Assembly: GCF_001463705.1 (NCBI RefSeq)
Contig: NZ_BBWH01000028.1
Span: 62,001-126,000 of the forward strand
DNA length: 64,000 nt
Direction: 5' to 3'
Origin: Aureimonas sp. AU12
GTDB lineage: Bacteria > Pseudomonadota > Alphaproteobacteria > Rhizobiales > Rhizobiaceae
Shown here: piece by piece, positions 27,606 to 36,983 of the stretch
Numbering within the stretch: the first letter of the stretch is position 1
How the letters are laid out: each line of letters starts with the position of its first letter
Made by a program: the position numbers and the translations under genes
The notes under the pieces: generated by a model
What the model was told of the DNA's origin: nothing
Database searches by the model: none
What the model saw: only the letters and a program-made list of their open reading frames with translations

Positions 27606-29012
27606 TCAGGGCATCGGCGCCTTCGGGGCGGCGAGCGCCGCGGCCGGACCGGTGCGAAGGGCTGCGAGGAGACGTTCGGCCAGCGCCTCGTAATTGCCGT
27701 CGAAGTGGTGACCGCCCTCGATCGGCAGCTTCGTCAGCGCCGCGAGCGCGGGGTCGGTGCAGGCATTGTCCTCGTCATCTTCGGTGCCGTAGACGCAGAG
27801 GACTTTCGCCGCAGGAATCGCCGAGATGGCGGGCACCACCGGCTTGTCGCCGGTCGAGAGACCGAGCCAGCCGCCGACCGAGATCTGGAAGCCGGTCTCC
27901 TTGGAAGGTGCGAGCAGGCCGACGAGCCCGACCCGGTCGGCCCAGACCTGCGGCAGGTGCGCATAGGCGAAGGGCAGCGTGTCGGCGCCGAACGAGTAGC
28001 CGAGCAGAGCGACGGGCACGCCGGTCTTCGGGTTGGCATTGCCGAGCATGGTCGCGATGTCGGCGCCCATTTCCTCCGGGGTCTTCTCGGACCAGAAGTA
28101 GCGCAGCGCGTCGACGCCGATGACCTCGATGCCGTGTGCGGTCAGCCAGTCGCCGATCGTCTTGTCGAGATCGCGCCATCCGCCGTCGCCCGAGACGAAG
28201 ACCACGACGCCGGTCGGTTCGCCCGCCGGCTTGCCGACGACGATCGGCAGCGCCGTGGAATCGGCCTCGGCGATCGCGGACGCGGCCGCGACGGTGGCAT
28301 TCACCGCCTCGTCGCCGTTGGCGATCACGGTGCCCGCCGTCAGCGGCTCCGCCATCGGGGTAGCGGCGGCGGTGCCGGCGGCATCGACGAAGGTGAAGGG
28401 TGCGGGAAGGGCCGCCGTGCGCTCGTAGGAAAAGCTGCCGCCGGCGGCCGGGGTGGCCTTGGCGCCCGCGCAGATCGGCAGTTTCGAGCGCAGCGTCGGC
28501 GTCGCCCCCAGCGCCACGCCGCCGGCGACGGTGGCCGCGGGCGCATCGGCGACCGCCGTATAGGCGAAGGCGCCGCCGGCGCCGCGACCGACCACGACCG
28601 GGTGGAAATAGGTGTCGAGATCGAGCGCGCGCAGCGTCTCCTTGGCGATGCCCTCGATGTCGGAGCCGGGATAGATGCAGTCGTCACCGCTGTCGGCCTC
28701 GGCCTCCAGTTCGCCGCGCCAGCGGTCGAGATCGACCGGCAGGACGATCAGTCCGGCATTGACGAGGTCCGCCGCGAGGTCGCGGTCGGCCTGCGCGATG
28801 CCGCCGGTGTCGGAGACGAGCACCGCGAGGCCGACGGGATCTTCTGAGGGGACGAGCACCCCGACCTGTCGCAGGTTCTCGTAGGAGACGGTCGCGGCGG
28901 GCACCGCGGCGGCGGTCTGCCAGCCAACGCGCGACATGAGCGCCGCGCCGAAGAGGAGGCCGGCGAGGACCAGGGCGAGGAGCCCGGCGAGAAGAGGGAG
29001 ACTGCGCTTCAT
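27606..29012 (-). CDS. acvB: AcvB/VirJ-family lysyl-phosphatidylglycerol hydrolase
   Basis: Periplasmic alpha/beta hydrolase of the AcvB/VirJ/AtvA family, 468 residues, with an N-terminal signal or anchor (about 4-26). Agrobacterium AcvB is known to hydrolyse lysyl-phosphatidylglycerol made by LpiA; Rhizobium tropici AtvA is needed for acid tolerance. The C-terminal domain has VSGDGGWRDLDK (273-284) and the nucleophile S340 in GYSFGAD. The N-terminal half repeats the fold, with VSDTGG (66-71) and GRGAGG (142-147) where the Ser elbow should be, so it is probably inactive. Its ATG overlaps the lpiA stop (ATGA). No type IV secretion genes are present. Confidence 0.88.
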   Translation of the reverse strand: MKRSLPLLAGLLALVLAGLLFGAALMSRVGWQTAAAVPAATVSYENLRQVGVLVPSEDPVGLAVLVSDTGGIAQADRDLAADLVNAGLIVLPVDLDRWRGELEAEADSGDDCIYPGSDIEGIAKETLRALDLDTYFHPVVVGRGAGGAFAYTAVADAPAATVAGGVALGATPTLRSKLPICAGAKATPAAGGSFSYERTAALPAPFTFVDAAGTAAATPMAEPLTAGTVIANGDEAVNATVAAASAIAEADSTALPIVVGKPAGEPTGVVVFVSGDGGWRDLDKTIGDWLTAHGIEVIGVDALRYFWSEKTPEEMGADIATMLGNANPKTGVPVALLGYSFGADTLPFAYAHLPQVWADRVGLVGLLAPSKETGFQISVGGWLGLSTGDKPVVPAISAIPAAKVLCVYGTEDDEDNACTDPALAALTKLPIEGGHHFDGNYEALAERLLAALRTGPAAALAAPKAPMP

Positions 29013-31597
29013 GGATCCTGCTTCGGACGACCCGAGATGAGGGTGGTGACGTCGACGAGCACCTTGGCGGTGTCGAAGCCGCCGGGGCAGACGAGATAGT
29101 GCGGCGTCCAGACCGGGCCGAATTTCTGCTTGAAGGCCTTGAGGCCATCGAAGCGGTAGAACGAGCCCCCGCGTCGGTAGAGGAAGGAGCCGAAGCGGTT
29201 CCAGCGCGAGGCGCCGCGCCGGTCGACGAGGCCCGAGAGCGGCGCCGCGCCGAGGTTGAACCAGCGATATCCCTCGTCCTTGCCATAGAGCAGGATGCGG
29301 GTGAAGAGCGCGTCCATCACCACCTTCGAGACGTCCGGCCGGAAGCGCATCAGGTCGATCGACAGCTCTTCCTTGCCCGCGCCGCGCCAGAGATTGGCAA
29401 AGGCGACGATGGCGCCGTCCTTCTTCAGGACCGCCATGTCGAAATGGGCGAGGTAGGTGGCGTCGAAATAGCCGAGCGAGAAGCCCTTCTCCGAGCCCGA
29501 TTTCATGTCGAGCCAGGCATCGGAGACGCCGCGCAGCTCGTCCATCGCGGCCACCACCTCCTCGCGGGTGAGGATCGAGAAGGCGAGGCCCTCGCGCTCG
29601 GCCCGGCGGGTCGCGGTGCGCAGGTCCTGCTTCTTGGGGCCCTCGATGGTGAAGCGGGCGAGATCGACGCGCGCGACCTCGCCGAGCTTCAGCGCCACGA
29701 GGCCCATGTCGAGAAAGAGCGGCAGGCTCTCGGGCATCACCTCGTAGAAGACCGGACGCTCGGCCTGCCGGTCGGCGAGGTCGCGGAAGGCCCAGGCGAG
29801 TTCAGAGACGACCTCCGGCGGGCCGACGGGCTCGCCCAGCGCAACGAGGCTGCCGCCGGCGCGGGCGTACATGACGAAGCCGCGCTTGTCGGGCGAGAAC
29901 AGGAACTGCTTGTCGCCGAGCAGCGCCAGCGCCGCCACGGTCTGCGGCGAGGCTTCGACCACGGGCAACACCTCGTCGGGGATGCGGGAGCGCTTCTGCA
30001 CGCGCTCGGTGCGCCGGTGGATGGCGACGTCGAGGCCCACCGCCGCGATGAGCGCCACGGCGATGACGCTGGCGCGCAGGAAGCGCGAGGCGTTGTCGTG
30101 GACGGCGAAGTTCCACCACATGTCGTTGGCGTATTCGACGTGGCGGTAGGCGAAGAGGCCGAGCCAGACCGAGGCGATGACGGTGGCGAGGACGGCGGCG
30201 AGCCAGCTCCAGGTGACGGCGAAGGGGTTGATCGCCGAGCGCCGGTAGAAGGCGTCGCGGAAGCCCAGGAGCAACACGGCGAGAACGATGAGGAGCGTCG
30301 CCTCCTCCCAGTCAAGGCCCTTCGACAGCGAGAAGACGGCACCGGCGACGAGAAGCCCGAGCGAGACGACCCAGGCCCGCCACAGGCGTTTGGCAAGGCC
30401 CCGCGCGGTGACGAGCAGCGCCGTGCCGACGAAGCTCGCCGCCAGATGCGACATCTCGATGAAGGGGAGGGGGAGGACGTCGCCCAGAAGGCCCAGCCGG
30501 TCGGTGACGCCAGGTGTCGCGCCCGAGAAGAGCAGCACCAGTCCGCCGCCGAAGGCCAGCACGGCCACGGTCGGCGGCACCATCGGCTCGAAGGCCCGCA
30601 CCAGTTCCAGCGCCGGGCCCTTCAGCACCGCGCGCCGGCGCACCGCCTCGACGATGAGAAGGCCGATCACCGTCACGATCAGCGGCAGGACGGTGTAGAT
30701 CAGCCGGTAGAGCAGCAGGGCGGCGACGACGTCGGCGCGATCCGACAGGCCGAGGCTGACGATGATCGTCGCCTCGAAGGCGCCGAGACCGCCGGGCGCG
30801 CTGGACGCGACGCCGATGATGACCGCGACGGCGAAGACGAGGGCGAAGAGCGTGAACGAGCCGACGCTGCCGGCCGGCATCAGGACGTAGAGCGTCGCGG
30901 CGGCCGCGCCGATATCGACGATGCCGGCGAGGATCTGCACGACGGCGCCGCCCTGCGATGGCAGGGGCAGCGCGAAGCGGCCGATGCGGGCCGTGCGTTC
31001 GCCGCCCGACAGCCAGACCACGAAGCCGGCGACGAGCGCGATGAGCACGAGGCCGAGCGCGATGTCGAGGGTGGGCGAGATGTCGCGCAGCACGGGCACG
31101 TCGCCGGGATCGACGACGAGCGCGGCGCCCACCATGATGGCCAGCGCGAACCAGAGCGCGAACCAGGAGGTGCCGACGATCCGGCCGATATCGGCCAGCT
31201 CGATGCCGCCGGACTTGTAGACGTGGTAGCGCAGCGCGCCGCCGGTGAGCAGCGGAAAGCCAAGCGCGTTGGACACGGCATATCCGGCGGCGCCGACCGT
31301 GGCGGCGACGGGCCGCGAGACCCGGCCGGGTGCGATCGTCTCCACCGCCACGACGTCGTAGAGCGACACGGCCGCAAAGCTGATGACGGTGAAGAGCAGC
31401 GCCAGCGCCAGCGTGCCCCCGGAGACGGCCGCGAAGGCGGCATCGACGTCGCGCATCGTCAGGGTCGAGACCATGCTTTCGAGCGCGGCGAAGGCGGCGA
31501 TCGTGATCGCGAGGCCGACGACGATCGGCAGGTACTTGCGCCAGGCCGGGGTCGGCGAGCCGGTGGGAAGCGGCGCAGGGGCTGCGTCAACGCTCAT
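29009..31597 (-). CDS. lpiA: Lysyl-phosphatidylglycerol synthase/flippase LpiA (MprF family)
   Basis: Inner-membrane enzyme that transfers lysine from lysyl-tRNA to phosphatidylglycerol and flips the product, lowering negative surface charge. 862 residues: about 14 membrane helices in the N-terminal 530 residues (flippase), then the DUF2156 GNAT-like synthase. The synthase shows FSPDKRGFVMYARAGGSLVALGEPVG (in parts), MKSGSEKGFSLGYFD and DLMRFRPD, and ends with FKQKFGPVWTPHYLVCPGG motifs. ATG 31597 avoids an unlikely Pro/Ser-rich extension. It precedes and overlaps acvB, the same gene order as in Rhizobium and Agrobacterium. Confidence 0.92.
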   Translation of the reverse strand: MSVDAAPAPLPTGSPTPAWRKYLPIVVGLAITIAAFAALESMVSTLTMRDVDAAFAAVSGGTLALALLFTVISFAAVSLYDVVAVETIAPGRVSRPVAATVGAAGYAVSNALGFPLLTGGALRYHVYKSGGIELADIGRIVGTSWFALWFALAIMVGAALVVDPGDVPVLRDISPTLDIALGLVLIALVAGFVVWLSGGERTARIGRFALPLPSQGGAVVQILAGIVDIGAAAATLYVLMPAGSVGSFTLFALVFAVAVIIGVASSAPGGLGAFEATIIVSLGLSDRADVVAALLLYRLIYTVLPLIVTVIGLLIVEAVRRRAVLKGPALELVRAFEPMVPPTVAVLAFGGGLVLLFSGATPGVTDRLGLLGDVLPLPFIEMSHLAASFVGTALLVTARGLAKRLWRAWVVSLGLLVAGAVFSLSKGLDWEEATLLIVLAVLLLGFRDAFYRRSAINPFAVTWSWLAAVLATVIASVWLGLFAYRHVEYANDMWWNFAVHDNASRFLRASVIAVALIAAVGLDVAIHRRTERVQKRSRIPDEVLPVVEASPQTVAALALLGDKQFLFSPDKRGFVMYARAGGSLVALGEPVGPPEVVSELAWAFRDLADRQAERPVFYEVMPESLPLFLDMGLVALKLGEVARVDLARFTIEGPKKQDLRTATRRAEREGLAFSILTREEVVAAMDELRGVSDAWLDMKSGSEKGFSLGYFDATYLAHFDMAVLKKDGAIVAFANLWRGAGKEELSIDLMRFRPDVSKVVMDALFTRILLYGKDEGYRWFNLGAAPLSGLVDRRGASRWNRFGSFLYRRGGSFYRFDGLKAFKQKFGPVWTPHYLVCPGGFDTAKVLVDVTTLISGRPKQDP

Positions 31598-31859
31598 GAG
31601 ATGTCCGATCGAGATCCGCCGCGGCAACGCAGAGGCCGCGGACGGCGATGTACGGGAATTTGATGGCCGGACAAGCGGCGGAACCGCCATGGATGAAATT
31701 TAAGTCGGCGTGACGATCGTCGACGCCGAAGCCAACGCGTCTCCTGTCGAGAGGCTTGCAGGAAAAAACGCCACCGTAACGGAACCTTATCGCGACTGCT
31801 GTTGAATGAGCCTGTCCCGCGTCTCGAAGACGAGCGCGCCGAACCGACAGGATCGCTCG

Positions 31860-33542
31860 ATGCGCTTGACCATCTCACGCAAGCTGACGTTGTTGACCCT
31901 CTTCGCCCTCGTGGTCTTCGCCGGCCTGATGGCGTTGCAGCTCTTCCAGCTCGAAAGCCAGATGTGGAGCGACCGCCGGCTGATGCTGAAGGGTCAGGTC
32001 GATGCGGCGGTGTCGACGGTCTCCGATTTCAGCAAGCGCGCCGCCAGCGGCGAGATCACCACCGAGGACGCCGAGCGTCAGGCGCGCGCCGCCATCCGGC
32101 CGATCCGCTATGGCGCCGAGGACTACATTTTCGCCTACAATTCGCAAGGTATTCGCCAGATCTTCCCGAAGGCGGCGGAAGAGGGCGCGAACGTCTGGGA
32201 CAAGACCGACCCGAACGGCGTGAAGCTGACGCAGGAGATGATCGCCCGCGCCAAGGAAGGCGGCGGCTACACCGCCTATTCCACGACCCGCCTCGGCAGC
32301 GACGTCCTCGCGCCGAAGGTCTCCTATTCCCGCTACATTCCCGAGTTCGACTGGATCGTCGGGACCGGCGCCTATGTTGACGACATCCAGGCCGTGGTGC
32401 GGGAACGGGCGACGACAAGCATTCTCTGGGCGCTCGGCGCCGGCGCGCTGCTGGCGATCGGCTCGTTCTGGATCGGGCGCGGCATCACCCGTCCGCTGAA
32501 GTCTGCGGTCAAGCTTGCCGAGACGATCGGCGCCGGCGACCTGACGCATCGCATCGCGGTGAAATCCCGCGACGAGATCGGCGACTTGCAGCGGGCGATG
32601 GCGACGATGGCCGACAACCTGTCGGGGATCGTGCGCGATGTCCGGGGTTCGGCGGCGCAGGTGGCGTCCGGCTCCATGCAGTCGGCCGCCACCGCCGACC
32701 AGCTCTCGTCCGGCTCGACCGAGCAGGCGGCGGCTTCGGAACAGGCCTCGGCCGCGGTCGAGGAGATGACGGCCAACGTGCGTCAGAACGCCGACAACGC
32801 CTCGACCACCGAGAAGATCGCGGCGCAGGCCAGCATCAGCGCCGAGAAGACCGGCGCGGCGGTGGCGCTCTCGGTCGAGGCGATGCGCGTGATCGCGCAG
32901 AAGATCCAGGTGGTGCAGGAGATCGCCCGCCAGACCGACCTTCTCGCGCTGAACGCTGCGATCGAGGCGGCCCGCGCCGGCCAGCACGGCAAGGGTTTTG
33001 CTGTCGTCGCGTCCGAAGTGCGCAAGCTCGCTGAGCGTTCGGCGCTTGCCGCCTCCGAGATCGGGCAGGTGTCGGCTCAGACGCTGGCGGCATCCGAGGA
33101 AGCCGGGCAGATGCTACTGCAACTGGTGCCGGATATTCAGCGCACGGCCGAACTCGTCACGGAGATTTCCGCAGCGTGCCGGGAACAATCGGTCGGCATC
33201 GACCAGATCAACCAGGCGATCCAGCAACTGGATCAGGTGACGCAGGCGAACGCCGGTGCGGCCAACGAGATGTCGGCGACCTCCGAGCAGCTCTCGGCCG
33301 AGGCCGGGCGACTCGACGAGCGCGCCGCGTTCTTCCGCATCGACGGCGCCGCGCCGGTTGCAGCCGCGACCGCAACCGCGTCCGTCAAGCCGGCGGGCGA
33401 CGTGCGGGCGCTCCAGGCCAGCGCCGCGCAGTTCGCCGCCGGTCGCAAGGCACCGTCGAAGGCGGCAGCCGCCAGCCAGCCCGGCGAGGGCTTCGATCTC
33501 GACATGGGCGGTGCCGGTGGCTTCGAGCGCATGAGCGGCTGA
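31860..33542 (+). CDS. Methyl-accepting chemotaxis protein with single Cache domain
   Basis: Membrane chemoreceptor, 560 residues. A first membrane helix (about 10-29) is followed by a periplasmic sCache_2-like domain (about 30-180, with [12 protein letters not shown] and [13 protein letters not shown]), a second helix (about 190-208), HAMP and the signalling domain. The hairpin tip is [21 protein letters not shown], split around about 375. The tail is a low-complexity linker ending [17 protein letters not shown], shared with the receptor at 47962. Small carboxylates are the usual sCache_2 ligands, but the ligand here is unknown. ATG 31860 has AGGA at 7 nt. No che genes are nearby. Confidence 0.9.
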   Translation: MRLTISRKLTLLTLFALVVFAGLMALQLFQLESQMWSDRRLMLKGQVDAAVSTVSDFSKRAASGEITTEDAERQARAAIRPIRYGAEDYIFAYNSQGIRQIFPKAAEEGANVWDKTDPNGVKLTQEMIARAKEGGGYTAYSTTRLGSDVLAPKVSYSRYIPEFDWIVGTGAYVDDIQAVVRERATTSILWALGAGALLAIGSFWIGRGITRPLKSAVKLAETIGAGDLTHRIAVKSRDEIGDLQRAMATMADNLSGIVRDVRGSAAQVASGSMQSAATADQLSSGSTEQAAASEQASAAVEEMTANVRQNADNASTTEKIAAQASISAEKTGAAVALSVEAMRVIAQKIQVVQEIARQTDLLALNAAIEAARAGQHGKGFAVVASEVRKLAERSALAASEIGQVSAQTLAASEEAGQMLLQLVPDIQRTAELVTEISAACREQSVGIDQINQAIQQLDQVTQANAGAANEMSATSEQLSAEAGRLDERAAFFRIDGAAPVAAATATASVKPAGDVRALQASAAQFAAGRKAPSKAAAASQPGEGFDLDMGGAGGFERMSG

Positions 33543-33590
33543 TCGTTGGAGCCCCCGATCGGCGGCTCCCCGGATCGGCCGGCCGTCCCG

Positions 33591-34244
33591 TCAGTCCTGC
33601 GCCGCGAGGGCGCCCCGGATCAACCATTCCGCCGCCCGCACCAGCGAGGCGGCGGGCCTGTTTTCGGGGAAGGCATGGGTGCCGGCATTGGCCCCCTCGA
33701 ACAGCATCATCAGCCCGTCGCCGAGACCCTCCGCATCGCTCGCGCCCATCGCCAGCGCTTTCTCGCGCAAGCGCTGGCGCAGTGCCGCCTTGCTGGCGAT
33801 GCAGACGAGCCGGGCCGGATGGGCCTCGTCGGCGAATTCGGCCGCCGCGTTCGTCAGGCCGCAGCCGCGCGAGGCCGGCCGCGCCGCGCGCCGTTCCACC
33901 CGCCCGAAGAAGGCCAGAACCTGCGCTCGCGGATCATCGGGGAACTCGGCCTCGGCGGCGGCGAAGCGCTCCCAGAAGGCCACGTCGTAGCGCTTCAGGT
34001 AGGCGGCGGCGAGGTCGTCCTTCGAGGCGAAGGCCCGGTAGAGGCTCGGCTTGGTGACGCCGGCCTCGCGCACGATCTCCTCGATCCCGACGGCCCGGAT
34101 GCCTTCGCGGTAGAACAGCTCCTCCGCCACGTCGAGGATGCGCTCGGCCGCGCGCTTGGGCGGCACGGCACAAGGCTGGTTACCATCGCAGGTCGGCAAC
34201 GTCTCGGGCTCGCTTGACAATGTGACTGACCGGTACGTACTCAT
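33591..34244 (-). CDS. TetR/AcrR-family transcriptional regulator
   Basis: DNA-binding repressor, up to 217 residues. The helix-turn-helix lies in ERILDVAEELFYREGIRAVG (start of domain) and EAGVTKPSLYRAFASKDDL. The ligand domain has GCGLTNAAAEFADEAHPAR, a pattern common in regulators of small efflux or catabolic genes. It is divergent from the MFS gene, its likely target. The start is uncertain: ATG 34244 gives a 29-residue N-terminal extension before the HTH, whereas GTG 34166 gives the usual short N-terminus. Neither has a good ribosome-binding site. Confidence 0.82.
   Translation of the reverse strand: MSTYRSVTLSSEPETLPTCDGNQPCAVPPKRAAERILDVAEELFYREGIRAVGIEEIVREAGVTKPSLYRAFASKDDLAAAYLKRYDVAFWERFAAAEAEFPDDPRAQVLAFFGRVERRAARPASRGCGLTNAAAEFADEAHPARLVCIASKAALRQRLREKALAMGASDAEGLGDGLMMLFEGANAGTHAFPENRPAASLVRAAEWLIRGALAAQD
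34214..34243 (+). promoter_or_regulatory. Candidate promoter/operator for the MFS gene
   Basis: A perfect TTGACA at 34214-34219 and a weak -10-like TACTCA at 34238-34243 lie 18 nt apart. Between them are ACCGGT and the 8-bp palindrome GTACGTAC (34233-34240), possible TetR contact sites. The position supports the MFS start at 34273 rather than 34243. Confidence 0.35.
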
Positions 34245-34272
34245 GATCCAACGATACGATCCGGTGACGCCG

Positions 34273-35550
34273 ATGACAAGCACACGCCCTTTCGGCCCGC
34301 GCTACGCCTTCGTGGTGGTGGGCGTCGTCTTCGTCGCGCTGCTCGTCTCGGCGGGACTGCGCTCGGCGCCCTCGGTGATGATGCTGCCGCTGGAGGACGC
34401 CTTCGGCTGGCGCCGCGACACGGTCTCCTTCGCCGCGGCGGTCGGCATCTTCCTCTACGGTCTCGCCGGCCCTTTCGCCGCCTCGATGATGGAACGCTTC
34501 GGCCTGCGGCGCGTGCTCGTGGGCGCCATCCTGCTGATGTCGGCCTCGACGGCGTCCAGCCTCTTCATGAGCCAGCCCTGGCATCTCGTCGCCACCTGGG
34601 GCGTGATGTCGGGCGTCGGCACCGGGGCGGTGGCCACGGTTCTCGGCGCGACAGTCGTCAACCGCTGGTTCAAGACCAATCGCGGCCTGATGATGGGCCT
34701 GATGTCGGCGAGCGGCGCCACCGGCATGCTCGTCTTCCTGCCGTTCTTCGCCATGCTGGCCGAATCCGGCGGCTGGCGCCCGGTGGTGATCACCGTCTGC
34801 ATCGCGACGCTGGCGCTGGTGCCGCTCGTCTGTCTGCTCGTGCCCGAGCGCCCGGCCTCGATCGGCCTTCGCCGCTACGGCGCCACCGAGGACGAGCCGG
34901 CGGCGGCCCCCGTCACCGGCAACTTCGTCGCCAACACGCTGCGCACGCTGCGCGACGCCGCGAAGACGCGGGTCTTCTGGTTTCTCTTCGCCACGTTCTT
35001 CATCTGCGGCTTCACCACGAACGGGCTCGTCGGCACCCATCTCATCGCCTTCTGCGGCGACATGGGCATTCCCGCCGTTCAGGCCGCCGGCTTCCTGGCG
35101 GTGATGGGCATCTTCGACCTCATCGGCACCACCGCGTCGGGCTGGCTCACCGACCGCTTCGACCCGCGCAAGCTCCTCGGCATCTATTACGCGATCCGTG
35201 GCCTGTCGCTGATCTACCTGCCCTATTCCGGCTTCTCGGTGGGCGCGCTGACGGTCTTCGCGGTGCTCTACGGGCTCGACTGGATCGCCACCGTGCCGCC
35301 GACGCTGCGCCTCGCCAACGAGTCCTTCGGCGACCGGCGCGGGCCGCTCGTCTTCGGCTGGATCGTCGCCGGCCATCAGGTCGGCGCGGCCTCGGCCGCC
35401 TATTTCGGCGGCTTCATGCGCGAGTTGCAGGGCAGCTACGCCTCCGCCTTCGCGATCGCGGGGCTCACCGCGATCCTCGCCGCCGCGCTCGCCCTCCTCA
35501 TCGAGCCGAGCCGCAGCGCGGGCGGCGAAGGCCGCTTGCAGCCGGCCTGA
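34273..35550 (+). CDS. MFS transporter (oxalate/formate or monocarboxylate-like)
   Basis: Twelve-helix major facilitator, 425 residues from ATG 34273. The N-terminal half shows the loop 2-3 motif MERFGLRRVLVGA and the VVNRWFKTNRGLMMGLMSASGA segment, a pattern of the oxalate:formate/monocarboxylate branch. The second half has SGWLTDRFDPRKLLG. An alternative ATG at 34243 would add ten residues and overlap the TetR start codon. Substrate unknown; control by the divergent TetR gene is likely from position. Confidence 0.85.
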   Translation: MTSTRPFGPRYAFVVVGVVFVALLVSAGLRSAPSVMMLPLEDAFGWRRDTVSFAAAVGIFLYGLAGPFAASMMERFGLRRVLVGAILLMSASTASSLFMSQPWHLVATWGVMSGVGTGAVATVLGATVVNRWFKTNRGLMMGLMSASGATGMLVFLPFFAMLAESGGWRPVVITVCIATLALVPLVCLLVPERPASIGLRRYGATEDEPAAAPVTGNFVANTLRTLRDAAKTRVFWFLFATFFICGFTTNGLVGTHLIAFCGDMGIPAVQAAGFLAVMGIFDLIGTTASGWLTDRFDPRKLLGIYYAIRGLSLIYLPYSGFSVGALTVFAVLYGLDWIATVPPTLRLANESFGDRRGPLVFGWIVAGHQVGAASAAYFGGFMRELQGSYASAFAIAGLTAILAAALALLIEPSRSAGGEGRLQPA

Positions 35551-35566
35551 TCGGAGTGCTTGCCGG

Positions 35567-36760
35567 TCAGGCGACCGGCGCGGTGAGGAGTTCCACGGCG
35601 GCGAGCGACAGCGCCACGACGCCGTTGCGGATCGAGCGCTCGTCGGGCTGGTAGTCGGAATTGTGCAGTTCGTCCTTGCGTCCGGGAACGCCGGATCCGA
35701 CCCCGAGCTGGAAGGCCGGCACGCGCTCGCCGATGAGGGCGAAATCCTCGGCGCCGAGCGAGGGCTGGGACTGCAGCACCACGTCGTCGCCGTAATGCTC
35801 GCGGATCGCCTTCATCGTCTTGTCCATCACGCCGGCATCGCTGACGAGGGGCGGGGTGCCGCGATCCATTTCGAAGCGGCACTCGACGCGCATCGAGGCG
35901 GAGACGCCGGCGCAATGGCGCGTGATCGCCGCCTCCATCGCCCGCCGGTCGTCCTCGTGATGGGTGCGCACGGTGCCGACCAGGCGCACGCTATCGGGAA
36001 TGATGTTCGGCGCCAGCCCGCCCTCGATGACGCCGATCGTCAGAACGATCGGGCGCATCGGGTCCATCTCGCGCGAGACGATCGTCTGCAGCTGCAGGAC
36101 GAGGGTGGCGGCGGCGACGATCGGATCGCTCGACAGATGCGGGCGCGCGGCATGGCCGGAGCGCCCGGCCACCTTTATCATGAATTCGTCCGACGAGCCG
36201 CCGGCGACGCCGGGCACGAAGGAAAAGGTGCCGACCGGTTCGTTCGGATAGTTGTGGAAGCCGAGCGCCATGTCGACGCCGTCGAGCGCGCCGTCCTTCA
36301 TCATCGCCGCCGCGCCGCTGTCGGACACCTCCTCGGCCGGCTGGAACATCAGCTGGATGCGCCCCGACAGGAGCGGTTTCAGGCCGGCCAGCACCTCGGC
36401 GACGCCGAGCAGCGTCGCGGTGTGAAGGTCGTGGCCGCAGGCATGCATCTTGCCGGGACTGGTGGAGGCGTAGTCGAGCCCGGTCTGCTCGTGGATCGGC
36501 AGCGCGTCCATGTCGGCGCGCAGGAGCAGCGTCGGACCCGGCCGGCCGGTGTCGATCGTGCCGAGCACCCCGGTGCGCCCGACGCCGGTGCGGTGCTCGA
36601 CGCCGATGGCGGCGAGGCGCTCGGCGACGATGCGGCTGGTGCGCACCTCCTCGAAGGCGAGTTCGGGATGGGCGTGCAGGTCGCGCCGGATCGCCACGAG
36701 TTCAGGCTCGATCCGCTCCGCCGCCGTCTCGATACGGGTGCCGATATGGTTGGAAGTCAT
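35567..36760 (-). CDS. M20 family amidohydrolase (HipO-like)
   Basis: Zinc-dependent amidohydrolase, 397 residues, of the M20D group (hippurate hydrolase, IAA-amino acid hydrolase, N-acyl amino acid amidohydrolase). N-terminal AIRRDLHAHPELAFEE, then LRADMDALPI, the metal-ligand motif GKMHACGHDLHTA, and MFQPAEEVSDSGAAAM. A dimerisation domain occupies about 190-300 (GRSGHAARPH at its start). C-terminal LGAEDFA and a late LHNSDYQPDE complete the metal site. It is convergent with the MFS gene; ATG 36760 gives the normal N-terminus. The actual amide is unknown. Confidence 0.87.
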   Translation of the reverse strand: MTSNHIGTRIETAAERIEPELVAIRRDLHAHPELAFEEVRTSRIVAERLAAIGVEHRTGVGRTGVLGTIDTGRPGPTLLLRADMDALPIHEQTGLDYASTSPGKMHACGHDLHTATLLGVAEVLAGLKPLLSGRIQLMFQPAEEVSDSGAAAMMKDGALDGVDMALGFHNYPNEPVGTFSFVPGVAGGSSDEFMIKVAGRSGHAARPHLSSDPIVAAATLVLQLQTIVSREMDPMRPIVLTIGVIEGGLAPNIIPDSVRLVGTVRTHHEDDRRAMEAAITRHCAGVSASMRVECRFEMDRGTPPLVSDAGVMDKTMKAIREHYGDDVVLQSQPSLGAEDFALIGERVPAFQLGVGSGVPGRKDELHNSDYQPDERSIRNGVVALSLAAVELLTAPVA

Positions 36761-36983
36761 CGCCGCCGTCCTCGCGCTCGTTCGCCCGGCCAACGCTTCG
36801 CCCGAAGGGGAGGCCATCGTCTGGCGCGCTTGTCCCGCGTTTTGGCGCCGTGCGCCAGTCCCTCGTCAGGCCGCCGCACCGTCTCACGGCTCACCTTGAC
36901 GTAAAGGGAAGGCGGTTCCGTTCGCTCCCGGCTTGCGCTAACCCTTGATGCCAAGAACAAGACGGACCGGGAGGACGACGACG

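Noticed and set aside
27606-29012. VirJ-like protein as a sign of a type IV secretion or virulence island
   Set aside because: The gene is coupled to lpiA, which explains it as lipid metabolism; no vir or trb genes are present.
29099-31663. 854-codon plus-strand ORF opposite lpiA
   Set aside because: Antisense shadow of a typical MprF-family gene.
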